Positions 25,117 to 36,400 of a stretch of DNA of 64,000 nucleotides are shown here, piece by piece (within the stretch, counting starts at the first letter, position 1; the number at the start of each line of letters is the position of its first letter). Where the stretch lies: the NCBI RefSeq assembly GCF_000160035.2, contig NZ_KI535367.1:603606-667605 (forward strand), read 5' to 3'. The position numbers and the translations under genes were made by a program. The stretch comes from Catonella morbi ATCC 51271. Its GTDB lineage: Bacteria > Bacillota > Clostridia > Lachnospirales > Lachnospiraceae. A model generated the notes under the pieces. That model saw only the letters and a list, made by a program, of their open reading frames with translations. It had not been told where the DNA came from and searched no databases.

Positions 25117-28100
25117 TTAGTCTTCCTGTTCTTCTTCACGCTTCTTAAGCATAAATCCTGCTCCAAGAACAAGGGATGCTCCTATTTCGTAGTACCAAAC
25201 AGTTTCCTTACCACCTGTTCTTGGAAGGGTAGGTACTTTAATACCGCCTAAAGGAGTCTCATCATCCGCATTCACATACTCAAATTCTCCGTTAGGCTTT
25301 TTCTTCTTTATGTATTTACCAAGCGGAGTACCGTCATCACCGATTACTGTAATCTCATCAGGGCTGTCCGGATCATTTGGGTCAGGAGTATTGTTAATTG
25401 GGTATGAAGGTGTGGACGGTGTTGTATCAGGTGTATGCGGATCCTCAGTATCTGTCGGTATAGTAGGATTGGTTGGTGTACTTGGATTCGTTGGCTTAGT
25501 CGGATCTGCCGGTTTGGTTGGATTCGTTGGCTTGGTTGGGTCAGTTGGCTTAGTTGGATCTCCCGGCTTTGATGGGTTCTCAGGGTTTGACGGATTCTCA
25601 GGAATTGTAGGTGGGTTATATCCGCCGCCACCGGAAGGTTTGTTATTCTTTATAGTTATTTCATTACTCTTGGTTCCGTCTGCCCACTCAACTATAAAAC
25701 CTGCTCCAAGTTCGTGTACTCTAAGACTACGAGGGGTCGCATCGAGTGCATAGGACTTACCTTCCTCATCCTTAGGAGCTACAGTCTCTACCAGCTCATA
25801 GTTTCCTTCAATAAGTTTATCAAAGGCAACAAAGCCGTTTTCATCTGTCTCTTTTTCCTTGTTGTAAGTATTTCCCGGATCCTTAGCTTTTAATCTGAAT
25901 TTTGCACCTTTAAGCTTCTTAGTATCATCAGTTCCGTCAACCTTAACCACTCTGAGTGCATAGAAGCCTTTCAGTGTAGCCTTTGCATAAGCATCTCCTA
26001 TAATATACTTGCTAGCCTGAGGCTTCATAGGAAGGTCAACTGTTCCTTCTAAAACAGTAACTGTATTTTCAAGCTGTTCTTTTATGTTCTTATCCTTAAT
26101 GTCGGTTATATAAGAAATTTCATATTTCTTTGTTTTATCCCTTAACTTGATATTAAGAGTTCTGTCAGTAGGGTTATAACTGAACATGTTCTCAAGCTCA
26201 GTACCTGTTACCGCCTGTCCATCCTCAAGAACTTTGAAATTATCTCCTTCAAAGATAAGCTTGTTATTACTCTTATATCTTCTAACTTCAAGTCCGTCTC
26301 CCAGCTTATCCTTAAGTGTAATATCAGCATTTGGATTTAAAAATCCGTAAGGCTTATAAGTTATGGTCCAATTTACATAACCTTCTTCAAGCTGACTGTC
26401 ATCTGACTTTTTGGTAAGGATTTCCTCATCAACCACTACATCCTGCTTATTTATACCATGAGAATCCAGAAGTTCTATGTCTACTGTATTCCCAACTGTC
26501 TTCTTCTGGTTGAAATAGTCTGCTCTTTTATCCTCTTTCATTACAGCTTTTAAGAGGATGACATAAGGCTTGTCTATATTTGCGAAGGTAAACTTCTGTG
26601 TTCCATCTGCCTCTTCATTATAAGTTATCCCGTTGCCTGATAGGTTAGTAACTCTGTTCGTAGCTTTTACTGTTGCATCTGCATTATATCCCGGAGTATA
26701 AGACTCTCCCTCATATATAAGATATTTCTCACCCGAGGTTATGTTCTTAAATTCCCAACCGGTAGGAGCCTTATCAGTAACTACAAGATCTCCTACATTT
26801 TTTACTCCTGCGGCATTTACACTTATCCTGTAAAGAATTGACTTTGTTTCTTTATCATAGGCTACAGCCTTGTTGTCAATTCCTGCCTGAGCTGTAGTAT
26901 CAAATATCTTTTCATTTACAGTATCAACCGAATAGTCACCTGAAGTTGCAATCTTATTTGCCACATCTGTTGAAAATGCCTGCTTATTTGTTATCTTGCT
27001 GTTATATTTAGGCCAGCTGGCATCATTATCTATCATTCTGCCATTATGAATAAGGTTAATAAAATTGTAAGCATATTGTTTTTCATTTTTTCCAACAAGC
27101 TGATCTCCTTCAGCCAGAGTAGAAGTAAGTTTGAATCTATTTATCTTTCTGGCTTCAAAACCTCCTACTTCAACCAAATCACCTACATATTTTCCGGAAA
27201 TTCCTGCATATATCTTATATACCTTAACACTTGGAGTGAAATCACTACTTGTAATTGACTTTCTTACATACCTCTGTCTATTGTTTTCACCTTTAAAAAT
27301 ATCTTTTAAAGCCACACCTGATTGCCTTAAGTTGGTATTGGAAGGATTACCGTCTTCTTCAATTCTAATCTGTGGATTACCTTGTCTTATATCAGTCGCC
27401 TTAATATCTTTATCAAAGATAAAGTAGTCATAAGCATAGGTATTAGTGGTATTGGCTATTTTGGCTGTGTCAATTGCTATGTTCCATTCGCTCTCAAAAT
27501 TAACAAACTCTTGTGAAGGAATCGGATAAACAGGTCCCTTGGTTGCGTATTTCTTTCCAGCAATTCCGTTACCACCTATTGTAGTACCGTTAGGATCAGG
27601 ATGTCCATCCCAATGAACTTTTGCTGTGTTTTCAAAAAATGCATAAGATTTGTCTTCCACTCCGGTATTATATTCTACTTCTGTAGTTATAACAACCTTC
27701 ATCTTAGTTGTAACATTTCCCCTATAATACACATTATCTAAAGGCTTAACAGTAGACTCATTTCCAATTTTATCCCAACCCTTTGAGGCTTTATTATATT
27801 TATAAACCTGATAGCTCTTGAACTTTAATTTGGCACTCTTAAATTTATCTTCAGGAAACTCATCTTTTACTGTTACATTATTTAATGTCTGTTCTTCTTC
27901 ATTGAAGACAATCTCCCAGTCTATAAGGTTGCTATTCTCTCTTATCTTCCCCTTCTTCGAGCCAAAGCCTTTCCAGTCGAACTCATCTTTGGCTGTACCT
28001 CTTACCGTACCGCCGGTCGTCATTACTTTTGCTGTATTCTTATAGTGCTTTCCAGGATCAGCATGTAATTTAACAAAATCATCCCCCATACTGGTTTCAA

Positions 28101-28998
28101 ATGTAATTACTGCTTTACCGTCACCATTAAGATCAACATCATCAGCCGCAAAGGTATAGCTTAGGGTTTTGTATGTAGGATTATAAGTAGCTGTCTTAGG
28201 TGTTCCGTTTACTTTAAAACTTCCCTCTATAACCTGCTTTCTGGCAGCATCATCTCCTGACATAGCAACAGCGGAAAGATCATCCTCTATCTTATAACCG
28301 GTAAGAAGCATTTTCTTACCAAGAGCACTTCTGCCGACTGTAAGTGTCCACTCTATTCTGCCACCGTTTACCTTATGTGTCTTTTCTATGGATAATTTGT
28401 CATTTACCTTAGGGTTTACATTATAAGTAGTACCAAGTACCAATATAGTCTTACCTACGAGGTCGTTCGGATCCAAATTATCTGTTTTTAATACAAAGTC
28501 CGCTCCGGCTGTTATTTTAACTTCTCTGTAAGTTCCGTCAAATATTTTGTCCTCTCCGTCGAAGATGAACTTAGCATACATATCTCCGGCACCGTCAACC
28601 TCAAATTTAACCGTACCTACTTTTATTTTAGTTGTAGTGCCGTTTTCTACCTTAGTAAAAAACACCTCTCTTGTCATAGGAGTTGTCTCACCTGCAGGTA
28701 TCTTTACTCCTTCTCCAAGCCTTATAGATGCAGTATCACCTTTTTCCACATAGGATGTACCGCCATCTCCCTTTACAGGTACCTGAAAGTCTAATCTTAC
28801 AGATACGGGAAGATTTAAGTCTATTGTATTATTTTCGATTGCCTTTCCGCTCTGTAATACGGTTTTTGTAATATTCATTAAAATTCCCGTTCTATCAGCG
28901 CCTGCTGCCTTTGCAATTTGAGGCATTCTTACTCCCGTCAGGAAAATCCCGACAATAAGCAATAAGCTTAATAATACACGCTTATTTTTTTTCCACAT
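25117..28998 (-). CDS. Giant LPXTG surface adhesin, paralog 1
   Basis: A 1293-residue cell-wall protein. A signal peptide (LLSLLLIVGIFLTGV, cleavage near AKA-A) is followed by ~960 residues of isopeptide-adhesin-like ectodomain, one Cna-B/SpaA domain (~residues 1010-1110; LKGAKFRLKAK, then YELVETVAP with the presumed isopeptide Glu), a stalk of PTKPT/NPENPSKP repeats, a conserved acidic module (DDGTPLGKYIKKKKPNG) and the sorting signal LPRTGG at ~1258 with a membrane anchor and a charged tail. It should be linked covalently to peptidoglycan by a sortase, none of which is in the window. The block YRISVNAAG...APTGWEF is shared with the three neighbours. Cotranscription with paralog 2 upstream is likely: only 103 bases separate them, with no hairpin. 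Confidence 0.9.
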   Translation of the reverse strand: MWKKNKRVLLSLLLIVGIFLTGVRMPQIAKAAGADRTGILMNITKTVLQSGKAIENNTIDLNLPVSVRLDFQVPVKGDGGTSYVEKGDTASIRLGEGVKIPAGETTPMTREVFFTKVENGTTTKIKVGTVKFEVDGAGDMYAKFIFDGEDKIFDGTYREVKITAGADFVLKTDNLDPNDLVGKTILVLGTTYNVNPKVNDKLSIEKTHKVNGGRIEWTLTVGRSALGKKMLLTGYKIEDDLSAVAMSGDDAARKQVIEGSFKVNGTPKTATYNPTYKTLSYTFAADDVDLNGDGKAVITFETSMGDDFVKLHADPGKHYKNTAKVMTTGGTVRGTAKDEFDWKGFGSKKGKIRENSNLIDWEIVFNEEEQTLNNVTVKDEFPEDKFKSAKLKFKSYQVYKYNKASKGWDKIGNESTVKPLDNVYYRGNVTTKMKVVITTEVEYNTGVEDKSYAFFENTAKVHWDGHPDPNGTTIGGNGIAGKKYATKGPVYPIPSQEFVNFESEWNIAIDTAKIANTTNTYAYDYFIFDKDIKATDIRQGNPQIRIEEDGNPSNTNLRQSGVALKDIFKGENNRQRYVRKSITSSDFTPSVKVYKIYAGISGKYVGDLVEVGGFEARKINRFKLTSTLAEGDQLVGKNEKQYAYNFINLIHNGRMIDNDASWPKYNSKITNKQAFSTDVANKIATSGDYSVDTVNEKIFDTTAQAGIDNKAVAYDKETKSILYRISVNAAGVKNVGDLVVTDKAPTGWEFKNITSGEKYLIYEGESYTPGYNADATVKATNRVTNLSGNGITYNEEADGTQKFTFANIDKPYVILLKAVMKEDKRADYFNQKKTVGNTVDIELLDSHGINKQDVVVDEEILTKKSDDSQLEEGYVNWTITYKPYGFLNPNADITLKDKLGDGLEVRRYKSNNKLIFEGDNFKVLEDGQAVTGTELENMFSYNPTDRTLNIKLRDKTKKYEISYITDIKDKNIKEQLENTVTVLEGTVDLPMKPQASKYIIGDAYAKATLKGFYALRVVKVDGTDDTKKLKGAKFRLKAKDPGNTYNKEKETDENGFVAFDKLIEGNYELVETVAPKDEEGKSYALDATPRSLRVHELGAGFIVEWADGTKSNEITIKNNKPSGGGGYNPPTIPENPSNPENPSKPGDPTKPTDPTKPTNPTKPADPTKPTNPSTPTNPTIPTDTEDPHTPDTTPSTPSYPINNTPDPNDPDSPDEITVIGDDGTPLGKYIKKKKPNGEFEYVNADDETPLGGIKVPTLPRTGGKETVWYYEIGASLVLGAGFMLKKREEEQED

Positions 28999-29101
28999 AT
29001 ACTATGTCTCCTTTTCTTTTGCTACATTAATTAAAGAATAAAACATCTCATTTATATATCGGATTATTTTCAAAATTCTTTAATATTCTTTTAATAATAT
29101 T

Positions 29102-32100
29102 TTATAAATTTTTACGCTTCTTCAATGTCCAACCTGCTGTTAAGATAAAGCAGACTCCGACCATATAATACAGGGCAGTTTCTTTTCCTCCTGTACGAGG
29201 CAGAGCAGGAGCATTTTTAGAAGCTTTGAAATCTCCCAAAGGTTTGCCATTATCCTCAAGCACATATTCTTTAGTACCATCAGTTCCGGTTTTCTTGATA
29301 AATATACCAAGCGATGTGCCATCGTCACCTATTACACTGATTTTACCGGGACTATATTGATTATTAGGATCCGGAGTTTTGTTAATGTGGTACGAAAGGT
29401 ACTTTTCTCTCGGAGCCGGCACAGCCGCTTTCTCAGTTTTTTTAGGCTTTGTTGACTTTTTAGGCTTGCTCATTTTAACCGGTTTTGTCGGTTTGGACAA
29501 AGTCTCACCCTCCGTATTAACCTTAGTTATTTCAGGAGTTTCCTTCGGCACTGTAGATGCAGACAGCAATCCATCGCCGCCTGAGATAGTAGGAATTTTT
29601 TCATTTTCTAAAGTAATAATATTTCTGTCCCTTGTTACCTTAGCATTACCCTGAGTATCCATGTCTACATCAAAGCCGACTGTTAAGGCACTTACAGTAA
29701 CCTCATATTCCCTTGTATCACGTATATAGCCAACAGGAGCTGTTACCTCTTTTAGCTTATACTTACCCTCTAAAAGATGAGTAAATTCAAGGGTTCCTTC
29801 ATTATCGGTCTTAAGCTTCGTACCAACTGTACTTCCTGAAGGTGTAAGTTCAAATTCGGCATCTTTAAGTTTTTCACCATCTTTATTCTTTTTAACTATT
29901 TTCAGCCAGTTATAAGGTCTCATACTTCCGCTGCCATATTCAGAGGAAATTATATACTCCTCGGTTGCAGACGCCTGTATGTCTGTGTTTCCTTCTTTTA
30001 CCTTAACTGTATTTTTAAGCTCTTGGCCGGCAACCTTCCCCTTTATATCAGTTACATAGAAAATCTGATAAGACTTGGTTTTATCGGGAAGTTTAACGGT
30101 AAGCTTTCCGGAAGTCGCCGCGGGAGTATAAGTTAACATAGCTTCCATTTCTGCATTAGTAAGCTGTTCTCCCTCTTGTATGAAATCTCCGCTTGCATTA
30201 TGGCTTCCCACTAAAATTCTGTAATTATCATCCTTAAATACTAACTTCCCGTTATTTTTATACCTTCTAAGCTCAATTCCTTCGCCAAGTTCATCTTCAA
30301 GGGAAATATCTGCCGAAGGATTAAGGAAGGTATAAGGTTTATATTCTATTTTCCAGGTAATATAACCATTAGTTATCGCGGAAGCATCATACTCTTTGGT
30401 TAAAAATTTTTCATCAATACTTACTTTCTGCTCGCTTTTTAAAATATGATCTTTCATACTGAGCAAAGCAGTATTTATCATCTCTTCTTTCTTGTTTATA
30501 TATTTGTTAGTATCCATTAACTTGACTTTTAACAGTATTACATAAGGTTTATCTATATTATTAAAGATGAATTCAGCTTTGTTAGGATTAATAACCGCAT
30601 TAAAATCTGATGCATTCAGGTTAACAGGATTACCTATAGCCCTTACTGTTGCATCGGGACTTGCGGCATCAGTGTATGATTCTCCCTCATATATAAGAAA
30701 TTTCTCACCTGCCCTTACATCCGCAAATTCCCAGCCCGCAGGCAATTCATCCTTAAGAGATACTGCTCCGATCTGTTCTCCTATACCATTTATTCCCGCC
30801 GCATTCACACTTATCCTATACAGAACAGATTTATCATCTTTGTCGTAAGCGGTATCAGTATTATCTTTACCCTTATCGGAAACAGTATCAAAGATATCTT
30901 TGTTTACCTTGTCTGCCGAATAAGCAGTTACTCCGCCTGCTGTCAAATCCCTTGCGGCTTCAGTTGTAAATGCCTGTTTGTTTAGGAGTTTTGAGTTGTA
31001 TTTAGGCCAAAGCGAATCAGACTCTACAATTCTGTTATCCTGTACAAGATACAGCACATTATAAGTACCTTCACTCTTCATAAGCACAGCAGGTGAGGTC
31101 TGCTTAGTATTAATTGAAAATGTCTTCTCGGTTTGACTATTGTTAAAGCCTTTAATTTCAAGTATATCACCTATATGATCTGTTCCCACATACATTTTAT
31201 ATACTTTATGTATTAGATTGTCCGGATTATTGCCCCATCCCGAATATTTAAGATATTTATTCTGATAAGGAATGAGCTTTTTCATATCTATAGTAGTTTC
31301 AAGTGTTGTATCATGATTGTTCTGATCTTTTACGGTGAACGGAATACTTCCGTCTCTTAACCCGTCCATTGATACAGTATTATCAAAAATCATGCAGTCA
31401 TACAGATAAAAATCGGAAGAGCTAAATTGGCTGTTAGGCATTATTTTACAAAGCCATTCCGTATCAAAGTCTACATAATAGCCGTTATTACCGCTTTTCA
31501 ACGCGGCGGACTTTTCTATTCCTCTGGGTCCTATTCCGATTTCCGTCCATAGTTCTGCACCTGTAGTATTGTTTTCCCACCGGATAATTGCACGGTTCTT
31601 AATATTATTATAACTGCCCAGAGCATTCGGAATAATTTCCGTAACCTTGGTTCTGATAGTAAGTCTTACTTTGTTATTGATATCTCCCACATTGTATACC
31701 TTGTCGCCGGGTTCGACCGTTATAACAGGATCAGCTACCCAATCAGTACCATCCCATCTCTCAAGTTTTGCCTCTACAAACTGCTGTCCAACCTTGTCAA
31801 ATTTTCCGTTTCTAAGTACATCTTTAATTGTGACACCTGTTAAATTATATGGCTCTTCATTGAATACTATTTCCCAATCAATAAAGTAATCATTTCCTAT
31901 TTTTTCATAATATTCATCACCATGCTTTTTTGCAGTTTTCCGACCAAATTTCGGTTTCCAGTCTAAATCAGCTTCAGCGGTTTTTAGTTTATCCGCTCCT
32001 TTATATAAATGTACGATATTTTTGGTTTTATATCCTTTTAAAAATTCATCAATGCTCATTTCAGTATTGAACTCAATTACAGCAGGACTGTTAACTCCGG

Positions 32101-32941
32101 CCGGAATTGTATAGCCGATCTCATTTCCGTTAGCGCTGATTACAGGCACAGCCCCCGAAACTCCGGCAACTTTAAATGAACCCTGAACATATTTTCTGGT
32201 TTTAATCAGCTCATCTTTTATTTCATAACCTTCGAGTCCGATATCCTGTCCCAAAGCTTCTCTCTTAACTTTTATGGTCCACTTTACAGAGTCAGAGTTA
32301 AGATAATCAACTTCTCCCTTTTTTTCTATGAAAACTTTATCCTTTATCGGTTTTAAGTTATATGTCTTTCCTAATACAGTAAGAGTCTGAGATGTATCCC
32401 CCGGTGTAGGGGTTAAGCTGCTGATATCGAGGTCAAAGGTTCCGACAACATTAACCTTTACATCCCGATAATTTTCAAATACATCATCTTCACCATCAAA
32501 CACAAAATCCATAACTATGCCATCATCAGGATTGGCAGTCTTATTTTTGAAGATGGCTGTTCCTATTTTTTTCTTGCTCGCTACATCTTTTACAACTACA
32601 GAAACGGGAGTATTGGCAGGATTCAGCTTTATGCCCTGTCCGATCTCAATTCTTGCTGTATCTCCCTTTACTACATACATAGACTCCGGTGACCCGGGAT
32701 ACTCAAACTTGACCGGCACACCAAACTCAACTCTTACCGATATTTTTTCTTCATTCGGATCTATCTGTCCGCCATCAGGTATTTCAGTTCCATCTTGCTC
32801 AATAACCTTCTTTATATTGGTCAGTATGGCTGTCTTGTCAGTCTCTGATGCACTTACAAAACCTGATACCTTTATTCCGATTAGGAAAATGCCCACTATA
32901 AGTATTAAGTTGAGCAGCCAATATTTGCGATTCCCCCACAT
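29102..32941 (-). CDS. Giant LPXTG surface adhesin, paralog 2
   Basis: A 1279-residue paralog of the neighbouring adhesins. Signal peptide (LLNLILIVGIFLIGI), long ectodomain with the shared block (QAFTTEAARDL, YRISVNAAG, LPAGWEF, IDKPYVILLK), one Cna-B domain (~1010-1110; LKDAEFELTPSG, YKLKEVTAPVGY), a short Lys/Pro-rich segment (KPTKPVKMSKPKKSTKPKK) in place of the long Pro stalk, the acidic module, and LPRTGG at ~1247. Among the four it has the shortest stalk and a basic linker, so it may sit closer to the wall. Start at 32941 follows GGAGAATGATGT. Its promoter is TTGATA-17-TATACT. Confidence 0.9.
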   Translation of the reverse strand: MWGNRKYWLLNLILIVGIFLIGIKVSGFVSASETDKTAILTNIKKVIEQDGTEIPDGGQIDPNEEKISVRVEFGVPVKFEYPGSPESMYVVKGDTARIEIGQGIKLNPANTPVSVVVKDVASKKKIGTAIFKNKTANPDDGIVMDFVFDGEDDVFENYRDVKVNVVGTFDLDISSLTPTPGDTSQTLTVLGKTYNLKPIKDKVFIEKKGEVDYLNSDSVKWTIKVKREALGQDIGLEGYEIKDELIKTRKYVQGSFKVAGVSGAVPVISANGNEIGYTIPAGVNSPAVIEFNTEMSIDEFLKGYKTKNIVHLYKGADKLKTAEADLDWKPKFGRKTAKKHGDEYYEKIGNDYFIDWEIVFNEEPYNLTGVTIKDVLRNGKFDKVGQQFVEAKLERWDGTDWVADPVITVEPGDKVYNVGDINNKVRLTIRTKVTEIIPNALGSYNNIKNRAIIRWENNTTGAELWTEIGIGPRGIEKSAALKSGNNGYYVDFDTEWLCKIMPNSQFSSSDFYLYDCMIFDNTVSMDGLRDGSIPFTVKDQNNHDTTLETTIDMKKLIPYQNKYLKYSGWGNNPDNLIHKVYKMYVGTDHIGDILEIKGFNNSQTEKTFSINTKQTSPAVLMKSEGTYNVLYLVQDNRIVESDSLWPKYNSKLLNKQAFTTEAARDLTAGGVTAYSADKVNKDIFDTVSDKGKDNTDTAYDKDDKSVLYRISVNAAGINGIGEQIGAVSLKDELPAGWEFADVRAGEKFLIYEGESYTDAASPDATVRAIGNPVNLNASDFNAVINPNKAEFIFNNIDKPYVILLKVKLMDTNKYINKKEEMINTALLSMKDHILKSEQKVSIDEKFLTKEYDASAITNGYITWKIEYKPYTFLNPSADISLEDELGEGIELRRYKNNGKLVFKDDNYRILVGSHNASGDFIQEGEQLTNAEMEAMLTYTPAATSGKLTVKLPDKTKSYQIFYVTDIKGKVAGQELKNTVKVKEGNTDIQASATEEYIISSEYGSGSMRPYNWLKIVKKNKDGEKLKDAEFELTPSGSTVGTKLKTDNEGTLEFTHLLEGKYKLKEVTAPVGYIRDTREYEVTVSALTVGFDVDMDTQGNAKVTRDRNIITLENEKIPTISGGDGLLSASTVPKETPEITKVNTEGETLSKPTKPVKMSKPKKSTKPKKTEKAAVPAPREKYLSYHINKTPDPNNQYSPGKISVIGDDGTSLGIFIKKTGTDGTKEYVLEDNGKPLGDFKASKNAPALPRTGGKETALYYMVGVCFILTAGWTLKKRKNL

Positions 32942-33011
32942 ACATCATTCTCCATACTTCTTTTTAATATTTATAAAACCCAATAATTTGTCTTAACCTA
33001 TATTAATCGCA

Positions 33012-33040
33012 AGTATATCAAATCACAAATAAATTATCAA
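33012..33040 (-). promoter_or_regulatory. Promoter of adhesin paralog 2
   Basis: Minus strand TTGATA (33040-33035), 17-base spacer, TATACT (33017-33012), 70 bases before the start codon. Confidence 0.65.
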
Positions 33041-33251
33041 TTAAAAAAAGCAGCTGTGTTATACACTTTTTTTATGCACTATCACTCATTTCGGCAATTA
33101 TTTTAAGCCATTTCATTAAACAAGCTGGAATTTATAACATAATATCAATATATCACAATTTTATTTGCCTTTTTCTTTTTTTATGAATATTTTTAGTTTT
33201 ACCCTTAAATACTAATTTTCCTACAGAAAATCAATCTTTATAAAAAGTATG

Positions 33252-33360
33252 TGCCTGTATGCACTTCGCTTGCGAGCGGTGCCGTAAGACAAACTTCCCT
33301 GCGGAAAGCTTAGCCTCCCTCGGAGAGGTTTATTGTTTAATAGGAAATTTGGAGAAATTT
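33252..33360. repeat. Dispersed structured repeat, copy 1
   Basis: A GC-rich island in an AT-rich gap. A hairpin (GTGC-CTGTAT-GCAC), a core with TTCGCTTGCGAGC, GCCGTAAG and TCCCTCGGAGAGG, then TTTATTG and a second hairpin (GAAATTT...AAATTTC). The same order of parts recurs at 43970-44095. It may be a small mobile repeat; mechanism unknown. Confidence 0.6.
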
Positions 33361-33373
33361 CATATTACATAAA

Positions 33374-33416
33374 AAAGGATTGCACCATAACATAAATCGT
33401 TACAGTGCAACCCTTT
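33374..33416 (-). terminator. Terminator of adhesin paralog 3
   Basis: Minus strand AAAGGGTTGCAC...GTGCAATCCTTT stem-loop followed by TTTATG, 64 bases after the stop at 33481. Confidence 0.8.
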
Positions 33417-33480
33417 CAGATTCTAATATTAAATTATATCAGTCAGGCAACCAAGATTTTATTCTTCAATCTAAAACCGG

Positions 33481-36400
33481 TTACTTCTCTAACTTTTTCT
33501 TCCTTCTTATAACCACAGCTCCTGCTGCAAGTAACAGAAGTACCGCACCGCCTATATAGTAGACTGTGTTGTCCGAACCGCCTGTCTTAGGAAGTTTATT
33601 CTTTGCAGGTTTTACACCCTGTGGAGTGTCATCATCGCTTACCTTGATGTACTCGTTATCTCCGTTAGGTTTCTTTTTCTTTATATATTTACCCTGTGGA
33701 GTTCCATCGTCATCTACCGCAACCAACTCATCAGGACTCTCAGGGTCGTTAGGATCCGGGAAGTCGTTCTGAGGGTATCTTGGAAGTTCTCCCCCAGGGG
33801 TTGGTGTATTAGGCGTTGGCGTGTTTGGATTTGGGTTAGGGTTTGGATTTGGATTAGGATTTGGCCCCGGTCCCGGAATTGCAGGAGTTCCCGGACGTTT
33901 CTTGTTGAATACTACAACAGTCTTATCCAATTCTCTTATCTCTCCTGCCCTTGGATCTTTAATTTCAAACACTGAACCAACTGCACTTGCAGTTACCACT
34001 ATTGTATAACTGTTAGTCACTGAATCATATCCGCTCGGAGCAGCTTCTTCCGTAAGTACATAAGTACCCGACTTGAGTCCGGCAAATTTAGTACTGCCCT
34101 GAGGAGCGTTGTTATCTCCTGTTACGGCAACGTAAGATACTGCATTATTGTCCTTAAGGGTAAGTCTGAATCTTGCACCGTTAAGCGTAGTCTTGATTGC
34201 TCCAAGTGTAACACCACCCTTGGTAACTATATCTTTGTTAACATCCAAATCTGCTTTGAGAAGATTAAGATCATAAAGCTTCTCATTGAATACTACAATT
34301 GTATCACCAAAAGTTTTTATCACGTTATTATTTGCATTTTGGATTGCAACTTTTGTTCCAAGTACTGCACGAGGTGTAACAGTTATTTCATATTCGTCCA
34401 TAAGAGATGCATAACCGGTCGGAGCCTTTACTTCTTTAAGAGTATAAACTCCTTCTTCAACTCCCGTAAATTTAAGCTTACCGTTTACTGTAACAGCACT
34501 GCGTGATACCGCAGGATTAGCTTTTAATACGAGGCTGAATTTAGCATCATCAAGACGATGGTTTATAGCAGATAAATCATTAGCATTTCTGTCCGATATA
34601 TCAGCTTTAACAAGATCAAGGTCAAAAGAATCTACCTGTTTCTCATTAAATACTACAGCAGTTGTATCTCCGAGTTTCTTTATTTGGTTAGCGTTTCCGT
34701 TTAATATATTAACGGCAGCAGCTGTTACTTCCACTTCATAGGTTCCCATTAAAGCATTGTAACCGTTAGGTGCCGCTTCTTCTTTCAGCTCGTAAACACC
34801 GGTTTTAAGATTCTTAAATATCCACTCACCTCTCGCATCTGTTATTGCGCTGTATGATACTGTGTTGTCTGACTTAGATGTAAGGTTAAATTTAGCCCCC
34901 GGCAAGCGGTTTACAATAGCTCCCACAGAAGCTGCATTCTTATCTGCCAATGATGCCTTAATAAGCTTAAAGTCAAGCACCTTCTCATTGAAGACTGCAA
35001 CTGTTTTGTTATCATCAAGGAGTTTTATCTTATTTGCATCAGCATCTTTAATAGCAACTTCAGAACCTATTGCCCCTCTTGTAACTGTTATTTCATATTC
35101 TTTGCCGATTAAAGGCACATATCCGTCAGGTGCCGCTTTTTCCTTTAACTTGTAAGTGCCGTCTTCAAGTCCGCTAAAGGTTAAGGTACCGTCATTAGCT
35201 GTTGTCTGTGTAAGAACCTGATTTACACCGTTATTAAAGGTACGGCTCAGAGTAAATTCAGCACCGTTTAAGCGTTTAGATAATCCTGCCAAAGTAGTTT
35301 CGCTCTTATCGGCCGCATCTGCTTTAACAAGTTTAAGATTACTTAACCACTTTTTATTCTTGAAAACTATTTCATCATTTTCAACTTTTACATTAGAGCT
35401 CGGATTAAGAATAACGGTCTCAAACCCTGTTGTAAGCTGATTCATCTTTATCTGATATACTGTGTTGTCCTTCTCGTAGCCTGTAGGAGCTTCTATTTCC
35501 TGAAGCTTATAAACTTTGTTATAATTAAGTTTTTCACTCTTTACCTTTCCGTCGGCACCTGTCGTTAATATATCTTCACGTCCCTCAGGATAGGTGAGCT
35601 TGAACTTAACATCCTTAAAGTTCTTTGTACCGTCCTCATTAGTCTTATGGAGAACAAACTGTACAAACTTCTGTGAACTTCCGCCTGCATAACCTGATCC
35701 GATAACGTATTCTTTAGGTTTTACTACATGGGTAGTTTTGTTTCCCTGCTTAAGAGTAACCGTATTATTAACCCTTACACCGACACTCTGATTATATACA
35801 TCTGTAATATATATAACCTGATATGCTTTTTCCTTATCCGGCAACTTAATTTTAAGGATTCTGTCAGTTTCATTATATGAAAGATTTCTCTTAAGGTCTT
35901 CTAACGACAATTCTCCATCTTTTACAAACTTTCCGTCACTGCCTACATGGCCTACAAACATCTTGTAGTTGTCATTACTGAATGACAGGCTGCCATCATC
36001 CTTATTTCTTCTTATCTCAAGTCCGTTTCCGAGTTTATCCTCAAGATAGGCATCTTCATTTGATTCGAAGGTATAAGGTTTATATTCTATTGTCCAGGTA
36101 AGGAACTGCTTATTTATGTTTGTAGAATCAAGAATCTTATCAAGAGAACCCTCATCGTAGATAACATCCTGTGAACTTCCTATGCTGTTTCCTTTTATTG
36201 TTAAATAAGCTGTATTAGGAATGGTTCCTACCTTGTTTGCAAATGCGGCAGGATTGGTCATCTTTGCTTTTAAGAGGATTACATAAGGCTTATTTAACTT
36301 CTCAAAAGTAAATTTAGCATCTCTTCCGCTTACTGCGGCTGTAAAATCCGTAGGCTCTTCATAAGCCTTTACAGCCTTTACCGCACCTTCCAAAGCATAG

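Noticed and set aside
25440-25620. Regular short repeats that could look like a CRISPR array
   Set aside because: They encode the PTKPT/NPSKP stalk of the first adhesin in frame, with no spacers of constant length and no cas genes nearby.
25310-25753. Long plus-strand frames rich in Gly/Val/Ser within the adhesin genes
   Set aside because: They mirror the proline-rich stalks on the opposite strand, have no start signals and no domain sense.
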